Assembly (NCBI GenBank): GCA_021300125.1
Contig: JAJTHX010000406.1
Location: forward strand, 1-9,602
Source of the DNA: Betaproteobacteria bacterium
Lineage (GTDB): Bacteria; Pseudomonadota; Gammaproteobacteria; Burkholderiales; SG8-41
Direction of reading: 5' to 3'
Length of the DNA: 9,602 nt
The notes below the pieces were generated by a model, which was not told the origin of the DNA, did not search any database, and was given only the letters and a program-made list of their open reading frames with translations. Shown piece by piece: positions 1 to 7,584 of the stretch (positions within the stretch are counted from its first letter, which is position 1; every line of letters starts with the position of its first letter). The translations under genes and the position numbers were made by a program.

Positions 1-644
1 CCGCCTCCGCCTTCGGCGGCCGGGCACCCTGGGGCAGTGTCGAGCGTTACGGCTTCTCGCTGCCTCTCAGCTACGCGCTGCAGGATGGCTGGAGCCTGGG
101 CCTGGCGCCTTCAGTGGACTGGTTCGGCGAGCGTGGTGCGGATTCCGGCGAGTCGCTGGCCTGGGGCGGCCTGTTCACCGCCACCAAACGCTACGCCAAC
201 GGCAACCGCCTCGGCTTCGGTTTCGGCGCATTCGACCGCTATGAAAAAACCAGCGTGTTCCCGATGGTGCTGGTGGACTGGAAACTCTCCGAACGCTGGA
301 AGCTGGTCAATCCGCTGCCGGCGGGCCCCACCGGACCCGCGGGACTTGAACTCGACTACCGCTTCGACAGCGACTGGAACCTGGGCATCGGCGCGGCCTG
401 GCGCAGCACCCGCTTCCGGCTCGCCACCAACAATGTGGTGGCCAACGGTGTTGGCGAAGAACGCGGAGTACCGGTTTTCCTGCGCGCCTCGCGCAACTTC
501 GGCAAGCAGGCTGCGCTCAACCTCTACGCCGGTGTCGTCACCAACGGCGAGTTGCGGGTCGAGGATGCAGCCGGCAACACGCTGCGTCGCGTTGACCTTG
601 GCACAGCGCCGGTGTTTGGCGCCACTTTCACCCTGCGCTACTGA
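1..644 (+). CDS. Outer-membrane beta-barrel-like protein, 3' part (5' end outside window)
   Basis: The reading frame is open from base 3 to the TGA at 642-644, giving about 213 visible residues; the start lies upstream. A GTG at 114 is in frame, but the coding pattern continues well to its left, so it is not taken as the start. The protein shows alternating short amphipathic strands rich in aromatics and glycine (for example LGFGFGAFDRYEKT and WNLGIGAAWRSTRFRL). It ends in FTLRY, and a C-terminal aromatic residue is typical of Gram-negative outer-membrane barrels. These features suggest a small barrel related to uncharacterised outer-membrane proteins of the DUF6268 kind. The family name is from memory and uncertain. 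No enzymatic or transport motif is visible, so its function is unknown. It converges on the cotransporter gene, with 18 bp between the two stop codons. Confidence 0.6.
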   Translation, partial: ASAFGGRAPWGSVERYGFSLPLSYALQDGWSLGLAPSVDWFGERGADSGESLAWGGLFTATKRYANGNRLGFGFGAFDRYEKTSVFPMVLVDWKLSERWKLVNPLPAGPTGPAGLELDYRFDSDWNLGIGAAWRSTRFRLATNNVVANGVGEERGVPVFLRASRNFGKQAALNLYAGVVTNGELRVEDAAGNTLRRVDLGTAPVFGATFTLRY

Positions 645-655
645 AAGGCAACAAC

Positions 656-689
656 CGCCAGCTCAAGGTCTCACCGAACCGAGCTGGCG
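656..689. terminator. Hairpin at convergent gene ends, candidate bidirectional terminator
   Basis: A perfect 9-bp inverted repeat (CGCCAGCTC at 656-664, GAGCTGGCG at 681-689) can be extended by a 3-bp pairing (667-669 with 678-680) after a 2-nt bulge, leaving an 8-nt loop. It starts 11 bases after the stop of the barrel gene and overlaps the last codons of the convergent cotransporter gene. There is no clean T-run on either side. The minus-strand exit is mildly T-rich (GGTTGTTGCCTTTC), so intrinsic termination is plausible but unproven. Confidence 0.4.
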
Positions 690-2264
690 TAACGCGTCGA
701 CTGCCTGGACCAAGGCGCGCCGCAGCGCGCTGGCAGCACGCAGGCGCGCATCCATCTCCGCCACGGTGATCACCCCACCGGCGCCAAGCCCCAGCAAACC
801 CTGCTTCAGCGCCTCGTAGCCTTCATCGAACCGGCCGAAGGCCGCCTCCGCCACGGCAATTCCAGGGGCGTCCTGCGCCGGCTCCACTGCATCGAGCACA
901 GACAGCGCATCAGCGCGCAGGCGGGCCAGCAGCGCCCCGCCACGTTCATCGCCGGGAAGGCCCGGATATTCGTCCGCTGCAGCCGCGATCTCGGCAGCCA
1001 GCATGGAAGCCACCTCGTAATGACGTGCGGCACGCAGTAGCAGCGGCAAGCGCTGCGCGCTGGCACCAGTCATGCCGGTGCGGTTGATTTCAACAATGAA
1101 AGCGGCAATGGCATGCCCCAACGCCTCCACGACATGCCTCTGTCGAGCGCCCGTGGCGTCCGCAGGCCCCGCCAGCGCGGCGCGCAGCGCACGCAAGGAC
1201 AGGCCTCCCATGCGCCGCACCTCGCGCTCGAGGGCATCGAGTGCGAGCGTCGGCACCGCCAGTACGGTACGGTCGATGTGGCGCGGGCGTGCCTCCTCTT
1301 CCACCGCGGCGCGGAAATGCGACTCGGGCAGCCGCGTCAGATGCGCGGCGAGTGGCCAGATCAGGAGCACGCCAAGCACGTTGAACAAGGTGTGGAAGAG
1401 CGCCAGTTGGCCTGCGGGCGAGGATCCCAATTCCATCCAGTCGGAAATGACTGCGAGCAGCCCGACCAGCCAGGGCAAAAGCAACAGTGCGACCGCGCCA
1501 GTGAGCAGATTGAACGCGATGTGTGCAGCTGCGGCCCGCTTCGCAGCGGGTGTAGCGCCAATCGCGGCAATCAAAGCGGTGACAGTGGTGCCGATGTTGG
1601 CACCGATCACCACCGCTGCCGCGCCCTGAGTGGTGAGCAGTCCACCCTGGGCCGCGGTCAGAGCGATCGCCAGCGCGGCGCTGGAACTCTGCATCAGGAC
1701 GGTGAGAACGATGCCGACCAGCACCTGGGCCGCCGAGTCGGTAAAACCGCGACCTTCAGGCAACCTGAAGTTTCCGGCCAGGCCCGAGAACGTGTCCTTG
1801 AGCAGGTCGATACCGAGGAACAGAACACCGAAGCCCGCCATCGCCAGCCCGAAAGCACCGCGACGACTCTGCTCCCCGCTCAGGCGCAGCAACATGCCAA
1901 GACCGATCATGGGCAGCGCAAGGGCCTCGATCTTGAACTGGAGTCCGACCAGGGCGACAAGCCAGCCGGTCATTGTGGTGCCAACATTGGCGCCAAACAG
2001 AACCCACAGCGCCTGTGACAGGTTGAGCAGCCCGGCATTGACAAAGCCGATAGCGGCCACCGTGACCGCGCTGGAGGACTGCACCAGCGCAGTGACAAGG
2101 ATGCCCGAGGCAAGCCCGCGCAGGCGGGTGCGCGTCGAATTGGCCAGGATTCGTTCGAGTGCAGGACCCGCGGCCAGTTTCAGGCCGTCGGTCATCAGGC
2201 CCATGCCGAGCAGGAATAACCCCACACCACCGGCCAGTCCACCGGCCAGCGCGAAATGATCCAT
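663..2264 (-). CDS. Na+/phosphate cotransporter-like membrane protein with PhoU-like C-terminal region
   Basis: This 533-residue protein is of the bacterial Na/Pi-cotransporter II-related type. The N-terminal half (about 1-310) is hydrophobic and carries the two inverted family repeats. Each repeat has a QSSS motif (62-65 and 192-195) followed by a GAN(V/I)GTT motif (91-97 and 221-227), which in this family form the substrate and sodium site. The C-terminal part (about 330-533) is soluble, Ala/Leu/Arg-rich and apparently all-helical, as expected of the PhoU-like domain often fused to this transporter. The length is normal for the family. The ATG at 2264 is preceded by GAGGAG at 2272-2277 with a 7-nt spacing. 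The expected role is sodium-coupled phosphate movement across the inner membrane. The ion and direction are inferred from family only. No phosphate-regulon gene lies nearby. Confidence 0.9.
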   Translation of the reverse strand: MDHFALAGGLAGGVGLFLLGMGLMTDGLKLAAGPALERILANSTRTRLRGLASGILVTALVQSSSAVTVAAIGFVNAGLLNLSQALWVLFGANVGTTMTGWLVALVGLQFKIEALALPMIGLGMLLRLSGEQSRRGAFGLAMAGFGVLFLGIDLLKDTFSGLAGNFRLPEGRGFTDSAAQVLVGIVLTVLMQSSSAALAIALTAAQGGLLTTQGAAAVVIGANIGTTVTALIAAIGATPAAKRAAAAHIAFNLLTGAVALLLLPWLVGLLAVISDWMELGSSPAGQLALFHTLFNVLGVLLIWPLAAHLTRLPESHFRAAVEEEARPRHIDRTVLAVPTLALDALEREVRRMGGLSLRALRAALAGPADATGARQRHVVEALGHAIAAFIVEINRTGMTGASAQRLPLLLRAARHYEVASMLAAEIAAAADEYPGLPGDERGGALLARLRADALSVLDAVEPAQDAPGIAVAEAAFGRFDEGYEALKQGLLGLGAGGVITVAEMDARLRAASALRRALVQAVDALRQLGSVRP

Positions 2265-2358
2265 CGCTGCGCTCCTCGCGCCCGCCCTTGCGCATGGCAG
2301 GCCAGGCTTGGAATGGCTCGCCGCTGCAGCTGCCGACTTGGGTAGCGACCCGCCATCA

Positions 2359-2389
2359 ATAATATTTATTAATTAAATCAATAGGTTAA
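2359..2389 (-). promoter_or_regulatory. Candidate promoter of the cotransporter gene in an AT-rich island
   Basis: The 141-bp gap before the cotransporter start holds a 45-bp island (2356-2400) in which 39 bases are A or T. On the minus strand TTAACC (2384-2389) lies 17 bp from AATATT (2361-2366), and an overlapping TATTAT (2359-2364) is a better -10 match with a 19-bp spacing. Transcription would start near 2352, leaving a leader of about 90 nt. A TTAATTAA palindrome sits at 2369-2376. The rest of the gap (2265-2355) is GC-rich and shows no other signal apart from the ribosome binding site. The exact -35/-10 pair is uncertain. Confidence 0.35.
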
Positions 2390-2405
2390 AAAATGTGTTT
2401 GCAGA

Positions 2406-3740
2406 CTATTGGCGGGCACCGGCCACAGCCGCATCGACCGCGGCCGCCAGCTTGCCAACGATCTCATCAAGCTGCAGTTCGCTGACGATGAACGGCGGCG
2501 CCAGCAGCACGTGGTCGCCGCGGGTGCCGTCCACCGCGCCGCCCATCGGGTAGCACAACAACCCTTGGTCCATCGCCGTGACCTTCAGTTTCGAGTGCAG
2601 CTTCAGGCGCGGATCGAAAGGCATCTTGCTGGCACGCTCGGCGACCAGTTCCACTCCCACGAACAGGCCACGGCCGCGGATATCGCCAACATGCGGATGC
2701 GCGGCGAAGCGTTCGCGCAGGGCACGGCAGAAATACTCGCCGCGCGACTGCACCTGCGCGAGCAGCCCGCGTTCGCGCACAGCGCGCTGCACGGCAAGCG
2801 CGCCGGCGCAGGCGGCAGCATGGCCGATATAGGTGTGGGAATGGGCAAACGCACCGCTGCCGCACCGCACCGCCTCGACGATACGCGCGGACACCAGGGT
2901 CGCACCGATGGGCTGGTAGCCCGCGCCGAGACCCTTGGCGATGCAGGCAATGTCGGGCGCGATACCTTCCTGCTCGCAGGCCCACAGCGTGCCGGTACGC
3001 CCCATGCCGCACATCACCTCGTCGAGGATGAGCAGGATACCGTGGCGGTCGCACAGCTCGCGCAGCAGCGTGAAATAGCCGGGTGGCGGCGTGGTCGCGC
3101 CCAGCGTGGCGCCGGATACGGTCTCGGCGATGAAGGCAAAAACCCGCTGCGGGCCGGCGCCCTCGATCTCGGCCTCGATTTCGGCCACCAGCCGGCGCGC
3201 ATACCCCTCCTCGGTCTCGTCGGCACGGCGCTCGCGATAGTCGTAGCAGGGCGAGACATGACGCACTGGCGCCAGCAGCGGCTCGAAACCGCGGCGATTG
3301 GCGGCACGGCCGCCGGCGGCGAGCGCACCGAGCGTGCTGCCGTGGTAGCTCTGGCGGCGCGCGATCAGCAGCTCGCGCCCGGCCTGTCCGCTGTCCACCG
3401 CGTACTGGCGCGCAAACTTGATCGCCGCCTCCACTGCCTCGGATCCGCCGGAACAGAAATAGACCTGGTCCAGACCTGCGGGCGCGTGCGCGACGAGATC
3501 ATCCGCCAGCGCCTCCGCGGCTTCGGTGGTGAAAAACGAGGTGTGGGCATACGGCAGGCGGTCAAGCTGGTCCTTGATCGCAGCGATCACCTCGCGGTCG
3601 CTGTGCCCGAGGCAGGACACTGCAGCGCCGCTGGAGGCATCGATGTAACGCCGGCCGGCACTGTCAATCAGGTACGGTCCGTCGCCGGCGACGGCACGAG
3701 GGTAGTCATGGCTGAGGCTGCGATGGATGATGCGCGACAC
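2406..3740 (-). CDS. Class III PLP-dependent aminotransferase (omega-amino acid type), substrate unknown
   Basis: This is a 444-residue fold-type I, class III aminotransferase, a family that usually moves an amino group from an omega- or alpha-amino donor to a keto acid in the cytoplasm. Visible landmarks (numbered from the GTG at 3740) are the phosphate-binding SGGSEA at 97-102, YHG at 132-134, the PLP-nitrogen aspartate in LILDEV (D240), the Schiff-base lysine in IAKGLGAGYQP (K269), and HSHTYIGH at 300-307 with the phosphate-contacting threonine. RGRGLFVGVEL lies near 355-365. All catalytic positions are present. The reading frame also allows a TTG at 3782, but that codon lies between the -35 and -10 of a good promoter and has a poor ribosome site. 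GTG 3740 has GGAG at 3746-3749 and gives the VSRIIHRSL start usual in relatives. The donor cannot be told from sequence. The gene is monocistronic. Confidence 0.9.
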   Translation of the reverse strand: MSRIIHRSLSHDYPRAVAGDGPYLIDSAGRRYIDASSGAAVSCLGHSDREVIAAIKDQLDRLPYAHTSFFTTEAAEALADDLVAHAPAGLDQVYFCSGGSEAVEAAIKFARQYAVDSGQAGRELLIARRQSYHGSTLGALAAGGRAANRRGFEPLLAPVRHVSPCYDYRERRADETEEGYARRLVAEIEAEIEGAGPQRVFAFIAETVSGATLGATTPPPGYFTLLRELCDRHGILLILDEVMCGMGRTGTLWACEQEGIAPDIACIAKGLGAGYQPIGATLVSARIVEAVRCGSGAFAHSHTYIGHAAACAGALAVQRAVRERGLLAQVQSRGEYFCRALRERFAAHPHVGDIRGRGLFVGVELVAERASKMPFDPRLKLHSKLKVTAMDQGLLCYPMGGAVDGTRGDHVLLAPPFIVSELQLDEIVGKLAAAVDAAVAGARQ

Positions 3741-3745
3741 GTCGG

Positions 3746-3799
3746 CTCCGGGAGGGATGGTTTGCTGCCGATTTTGCGGCAAGCCTCGTGCAGGGTCAA
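3746..3799 (-). promoter_or_regulatory. Sigma70-like promoter and ribosome binding site of the aminotransferase gene
   Basis: On the minus strand TTGACC (3794-3799, 5 of 6 matches to the -35 consensus) is exactly 17 bp from CAAAAT (3771-3776, 4 of 6 matches to the -10). Transcription should start near 3764. GGAG at 3746-3749 follows, 5 nt before the GTG at 3740, giving a leader of about 24 nt. The arrangement fixes the start codon, because the alternative TTG at 3782 would not be in the transcript. Confidence 0.55.
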
Positions 3800-3847
3800 A
3801 ACCACCGACGTCGATTCTGTGGCGTCATCATCGTTTAACATACCCGC

Positions 3848-4465
3848 ATGCACATTCAACGCATGAACCGGCTGCTCCCGGCGCTGTGTGCCATGATCTG
3901 GGCCACAGCCTCTGCACAACAGCCGTCGCACCCTCGAAAACCTGACCCCACGCAGGACGCCAGACACGCCGCCGAGCTGCGCGCGCGTGTAGCCAAGGGG
4001 GATGGCGACGCGGCGCTGCGCCTGGGCAACCTGGTGGAACTCAAACGCGCGCCTGCCGGCTACGGCACCGCGCTCGAGTGGTATCGCCGAGGCTGCGAGC
4101 TGCTCGACCTTTCCGCATGCCATAACGTCGGCCTTGCCCATCAGGAGGGCCGGCATGGCCTCAAGCCCGATCTGGCCGAGGCCGCGCGCTTCTATGAACA
4201 GTCCGCCGAGCGCGGCTTCCTGAATTCAATGTACAACCTGGCGATTCTCTACGCTGACAGCGGCCTCATCGCCACCGATCCGCGCGAAGGCCTGCGATGG
4301 ATGCTGGTGGCGCAGCGCGCCGCCGCGCAATGCCCGGAACGGCGGCTGTGTCAGGAAGTAACTGCAGACCCCAGGGGTTACCGCGTCCGGCTCGAGCAGA
4401 AACTTTCGTCTCGCGAGCGGCGAGACACTTACGAGCGCGCGATGGCCTGGCAGCCGAAAAACTGA
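3848..4465 (+). CDS. Exported Sel1-like repeat protein
   Basis: This 205-residue protein has a probable signal peptide. MNRLLPALCAMIWATASA precedes QQ, so cleavage is expected after residue 23 if translation starts at 3848. A second ATG at 3863 (residue 6) would give a more compact signal peptide and may be the real start; neither has a clear Shine-Dalgarno sequence. After a short charged linker come about three Sel1-like (TPR-related) helical repeats at roughly 51-86, 87-123 and 124-160, with signatures such as ALEWYRRGCE, ACHNVGLAHQEG, EAARFYEQSAERG and SMYNLAILYADS. Four cysteines outside the signal (C83, C91, C162, C168) could form periplasmic disulfides. Such repeats mediate protein-protein contacts; the partner is unknown. 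The gene is divergent from the aminotransferase. A weak TAACAT at 3836-3841 may be its -10. Confidence 0.8.
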   Translation: MHIQRMNRLLPALCAMIWATASAQQPSHPRKPDPTQDARHAAELRARVAKGDGDAALRLGNLVELKRAPAGYGTALEWYRRGCELLDLSACHNVGLAHQEGRHGLKPDLAEAARFYEQSAERGFLNSMYNLAILYADSGLIATDPREGLRWMLVAQRAAAQCPERRLCQEVTADPRGYRVRLEQKLSSRERRDTYERAMAWQPKN

Positions 4466-4508
4466 GCAGCCGGCACCGCGCGCATCAACGCGGGATGTCC
4501 GCTCCGCC

Positions 4509-6020
4509 TCAACCTTCGGTCTCGAGCTGCACCTTGCGCCCGCGGAACCTGAGCTTTTGCAGTATCAGCGGCAGGCACAGGAACAGTAGGGTCAGCAGCA
4601 GGAATGCCGCCACGATCGGCCGCTCGAGCAGCACCAGCAGGTTGCCCTGGGACATGATCATCGACTGGCGCAGCGCCTCTTCCATGCGCGTGCCCAGCAC
4701 CAGCCCGAGGATCACCGGCGCGACTGGATAAGCGTGCTTTCTCATGAAATAGCCCAGCACGCCGAAGCCGCAGAGGAAAATCAGGTCCAGGGTCTGCTGG
4801 TTGACGTTGTAGACGCCAACCACGCAGATCACCATGATCACCGGCAGCATCAGGCGCAGCGGCACGTAGAGCAGGCGCACGAAAAGGCCGACCATCGGCA
4901 GGTTGAGGATCAGCAGCATCACGTTGCCGACGTAGAGCGCGGCGATCAGTCCCCACACCACTTCCGGATGCTGGCTGAACATCATCGGCCCCGGATGCAC
5001 ATTGAGCGCCGTCAGCGCCAGCAGCAGGATCGCCGTGGTGCCCGACCCGGGAATGCCGAGGGTGAGCATCGGCACCATCGCGCCGGCACTGGCAGCGTTG
5101 TTGGCCGACTCCGGCGCGGCGACGCCGCGGATCTCGCCCTTGCCGAAGCGCTCGGGGTTTTTGCTGATCTGCGATTCAACCGAATAGGACAGGAAAGACG
5201 CGATGCCGGCGCCGGCGCCGGGCATCACGCCGACGACGAAACCGATCGCGGTGCCGCGGCCGATCGCGCCCAAGCTTTCGCGGATTTCCTGGAAGGAGAT
5301 GTACAGCCGGTGTTTGATCACCGACTTGGCCTCGCCGCTGCGCAGTTCATTGGTGTTGAGCAGCACCTCGGACACCGCGAAGAGGCCGATGGTGACGATC
5401 AGGAACTCGATGCCGTCGAGCATTTCGGCAATGCCGAAGGTGAAGCGCGCGACGCCGGTGACATCGGTGCCCATGGTAGAGATCATCAGGCCGAGGGTCA
5501 TCGCCATCAACCCCTTCACCAGCGAGCCGCCGGACAGTGCAGCGACCGACGACAGGCCGAACACCATCAGCACGAAATACTCCGGCGGACCGAAGTTCAG
5601 CGCCCATTCGGCGATACGCGGCGCGAAGAGCATCAGCGCTACCACACCAAGTGTGCCAGCAATAAAAGAACCGATGGCAGAGATACACAGCGCCGACCCC
5701 GCCCTGCCCTGCAGCGCCATCTGGTGACCGTCAAGGCAGGTCACCACGGAGGACGATTCGCCCGGCACGTTGAGCAGGATCGAGGTGGTCGAACCGCCGT
5801 ACATCGCGCCGCAGTAAAGCGCGGCGAGCATGATGATGGCGCCCACCGGGTTCATGTTGAGCACGATCGGCAGCAGCATCGCCAGCGCGCCGGCGGGTCC
5901 GATGCCCGGCAATACGCCGATCACCGTGCCGAGGACAGCACCGATGAGGGCAAACAGCAGGTTCTGGGGTTGCAGCGCGGTCTCGAATCCACCCATCAGC
6001 AGTGGCAGCACGTCGCCCAT
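4509..6020 (-). CDS. tctA: Tripartite tricarboxylate transporter large permease TctA
   Basis: This is the large integral membrane subunit of a tripartite tricarboxylate transporter, which carries an organic acid across the inner membrane using the ion gradient. The 503-residue length is normal. Family motifs are all visible: GVLPGIGPAGALAMLLP at 35-51, YGGSTTSILLNVPGE at 74-88, GVMPGAGAGIASFLSYS at 264-280, then PESANNAASAGAMVP and LGIPGSGTTAILL between 303 and 332. The two halves show the internal pseudo-repeat of the family (PGIGPAG against PGAGAGI, NVPGE against GIPGSG). About a dozen hydrophobic segments are present. The ATG at 6020 lies 3 bp after the tctB stop, and the AGGG ahead of it is inside tctB, so translation is likely coupled. 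It is the last gene of the operon and converges on the Sel1-repeat gene across 43 bp, where I see no convincing terminator. Confidence 0.96.
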   Translation of the reverse strand: MGDVLPLLMGGFETALQPQNLLFALIGAVLGTVIGVLPGIGPAGALAMLLPIVLNMNPVGAIIMLAALYCGAMYGGSTTSILLNVPGESSSVVTCLDGHQMALQGRAGSALCISAIGSFIAGTLGVVALMLFAPRIAEWALNFGPPEYFVLMVFGLSSVAALSGGSLVKGLMAMTLGLMISTMGTDVTGVARFTFGIAEMLDGIEFLIVTIGLFAVSEVLLNTNELRSGEAKSVIKHRLYISFQEIRESLGAIGRGTAIGFVVGVMPGAGAGIASFLSYSVESQISKNPERFGKGEIRGVAAPESANNAASAGAMVPMLTLGIPGSGTTAILLLALTALNVHPGPMMFSQHPEVVWGLIAALYVGNVMLLILNLPMVGLFVRLLYVPLRLMLPVIMVICVVGVYNVNQQTLDLIFLCGFGVLGYFMRKHAYPVAPVILGLVLGTRMEEALRQSMIMSQGNLLVLLERPIVAAFLLLTLLFLCLPLILQKLRFRGRKVQLETEG

Positions 6021-6023
6021 GAT

Positions 6024-6500
6024 TCAGCCCTGGAAAAAGCGGGCCAGCGGCCCGAGAGGCAGCCGGATGTCCAGCAGATAATGAAACAGCCCGAACACCA
6101 CCCCGGTCACGGCCGCACTGTAGCCGAGGATGCCCGTCCAGCTGGGATGCCCGAAGTAGCGGAAGGTGATCACCAGAAACAACGGTGTCGCAATCAGGAA
6201 CCCGAGGTCCTCGAACACCAGGGCATAAGCCAGCAGCATGGCCGCCGGCACCAGCGCCGTGATGTCCGATCCTCCGTCATCCGCCTTGTCCTTCTTGCCG
6301 TCGGAGCCGCCCTGCAGCAGCAGCAGGATGCTCAGCAGGATGCCCAGCGCCGTCAGCAGCCGGGGGAAAAATGCCGGGCCGATCACATCCCCCTGCAGCG
6401 CGGCGGTGAGCTGGGTGCCGCCCCAGCCGTAGACCAGGACAACCCCGAGGAAAAGTAACGCACCGATGCGGCCGGCGCCGAGCGAAAATTTCATGCGCAT
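6024..6500 (-). CDS. tctB: Tripartite tricarboxylate transporter small membrane subunit TctB
   Basis: This is the poorly conserved small membrane subunit that accompanies TctA. It has 158 residues with hydrophobic segments at about 11-27, 43-62, 82-97, 101-113 and 123-142; the middle ones may form a re-entrant pair, so four or five membrane spans fit. The GPAFFPRLL motif (about 41-49) is typical of TctB. A charged cytoplasmic-type loop (DGKKDKADDGG) separates the halves. A TTG at 6512 extends the frame by four codons, but ATG 6500 has GGGAG at 6506-6510 with 5-nt spacing and is preferred. The second ATG at 6494 is less well placed. It sits 33 bp after tctC and 3 bp before tctA. Confidence 0.92.
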   Translation of the reverse strand: MRMKFSLGAGRIGALLFLGVVLVYGWGGTQLTAALQGDVIGPAFFPRLLTALGILLSILLLLQGGSDGKKDKADDGGSDITALVPAAMLLAYALVFEDLGFLIATPLFLVITFRYFGHPSWTGILGYSAAVTGVVFGLFHYLLDIRLPLGPLARFFQG

Positions 6501-6505
6501 GCGAA

Positions 6506-6510
6506 CTCCC
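6506..6510 (-). promoter_or_regulatory. Ribosome binding site of tctB
   Basis: GGGAG on the minus strand lies 5 nt before ATG 6500. It selects this start over the in-frame TTG at 6512, which overlaps the motif. Confidence 0.6.
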
Positions 6511-6533
6511 AATCTTCCATGTCCCGTCGCGTA

Positions 6534-7517
6534 TCAATTGCCGGGTTTGAGGAGGCTCATCTCCTTGTTCAGGCGCATATAGGTCTTTTCCTCTTCTTCG
6601 AAGAAGGCAACCAGCGCCGGCCCCGTGGTCCAGCTGTCGACCAGCGCGTTGCGGGAAACGTACTCCTTCCACTGCTTGGTCTCGCGCACCTTGGCCAGTG
6701 CCTGCACCCAATACTGGGCGGCCTCGGCGCTGATGCCTTGGGGCGCCATCACACCGCGGAACTGCTTCGGGAAACGCGCGTTTATGCCAACATCCTGAAA
6801 CCGCGGAACATCCGGCAACAGTTCAAGCCGCTCAGTCGCAGCCAGCGCACGCAACTTGCCGGCCTTGACGTGCTGCGCCATCTCCGCCGGATTTTCCATC
6901 ATGAAATGCACATGTTTGCCGAGCAACTGCGGAATCGCCTCTCCGGCGCCGCGAAACGGAGTGTAGGAAAACTGCACACCGCCAAAATCCTCGAAAATCT
7001 TGCCCGCCATCGATGCACTGCTGCCATAGGAACCACCGCCCTGCAGGATCTGCTTGGGTTTTTGCCTTGCCGCATCCAGCAGGTCTCGCGGCGTACGCCA
7101 TGAGCTCTCGGCATTGACCACCAGCAGCATTGGGTCTACCGCCATCAGCGCGATCGGCGTGAAACTGCGCCAGCCCGTATCGGAATTGATGAGCAGCGGC
7201 AGGTTGAGGCTCTGCGGCGTGTAGGCTGCCAGCATGTGCGGGTTGCCCTTGTTCTGGAAGGTCACATAGCGGCGAGCCTTCTCACCCTGGGAACCGGTCA
7301 CCGACTCCACCGCAACCTGGCGGGGCACGATCTTGTTCTTGTTCATGATGTCGGCAATCTCTCGCAACATCAGCTCGTTACCTGTGCCAGGCGCGGAATG
7401 GGTGACCATGACCACGCGCTCGGTAGGCGCCCATTGCGCGAGTGCGCTGCCAGTAACGGACAACGCCAGCGCGCCCGCGGTGATTGCAGCAGTACGGCAG
7501 AAAGTCGTGCCATTCAT
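6534..7517 (-). CDS. tctC: Tripartite tricarboxylate transporter substrate-binding protein TctC (Bug family)
   Basis: This is the periplasmic binding protein of the transporter, of the Bug (Bordetella uptake gene) family, and delivers an organic acid to TctAB. The 327 residues begin with a signal peptide (positive N-terminus, AITAGALALSVTGSALA) with cleavage expected after residue 27. Mature landmarks are APGTGNELM at 42-50 in the usual ligand loop, QGGGSYGSSASMAGK at 159-173, FRGAGEAIPQLLGKHVHF at 188-205 and AGKLRALAAT at 219-228. These correspond to the hinge and ligand-loop signatures of Bug proteins. The frame is open up to 7637, but the preceding 40 codons lack coding character and run over the cupin stop codon. 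ATG 7517 with GGAGGAG is clearly the start. An ATG five codons earlier (7532) overlaps that ribosome site. The ligand is not predictable. Confidence 0.94.
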   Translation of the reverse strand: MNGTTFCRTAAITAGALALSVTGSALAQWAPTERVVMVTHSAPGTGNELMLREIADIMNKNKIVPRQVAVESVTGSQGEKARRYVTFQNKGNPHMLAAYTPQSLNLPLLINSDTGWRSFTPIALMAVDPMLLVVNAESSWRTPRDLLDAARQKPKQILQGGGSYGSSASMAGKIFEDFGGVQFSYTPFRGAGEAIPQLLGKHVHFMMENPAEMAQHVKAGKLRALAATERLELLPDVPRFQDVGINARFPKQFRGVMAPQGISAEAAQYWVQALAKVRETKQWKEYVSRNALVDSWTTGPALVAFFEEEEKTYMRLNKEMSLLKPGN

Positions 7518-7523
7518 GATGGT

Positions 7524-7549
7524 CTCCTCCATGCGGCTCTTACGCCGCA
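7524..7549 (-). promoter_or_regulatory. Stem-loop next to the tctC ribosome binding site
   Basis: In the 67-bp gap between the cupin gene and tctC, the minus strand carries TGCGGC-GTAAGA-GCCGCA (7532-7549), a 6-bp perfect stem with a 6-nt loop. It is followed at once by the strong Shine-Dalgarno GGAGGAG (7524-7530), 6 nt before ATG 7517. No promoter-like hexamers are seen in this gap, which supports one transcript. The stem may protect the 5' end of a processed tctCBA message. The site also decides the tctC start. Confidence 0.45.
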
Positions 7550-7584
7550 CTTGATTTGTGGTTGCTGTCCTGTTGCGTTGTTGC

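Noticed and set aside
37..819. 260-codon + strand frame overlapping the barrel gene and running into the convergent cotransporter gene
   Set aside because: Ser/Ala/Arg/Pro-rich out-of-frame translation; the frame ending at 644 has proper beta-barrel character.
1113..2018. 301-codon open frame on the + strand opposite the cotransporter
   Set aside because: Low-complexity Gln/Arg/His composition and antisense to an intact transporter gene.
2409..3866. 485-codon open frame on the + strand opposite the aminotransferase
   Set aside because: It is antisense to a gene with all class III aminotransferase motifs. It has no recognisable domain and arises from GC-rich codon bias.
4466..4508. Possible terminator between the Sel1-repeat gene and tctA
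   Set aside because: Only a 5-bp CCGCG/CGCGG pairing with an 8-base loop and no T-run; too weak to call.
4734..6458. 574-codon open frame on the + strand opposite tctA and tctB
   Set aside because: Its translation is dominated by His, Gln, Arg, Asp and Glu with no domain, as expected of the antisense of GC-rich membrane-protein genes; the minus strand encodes clear TctA and TctB.
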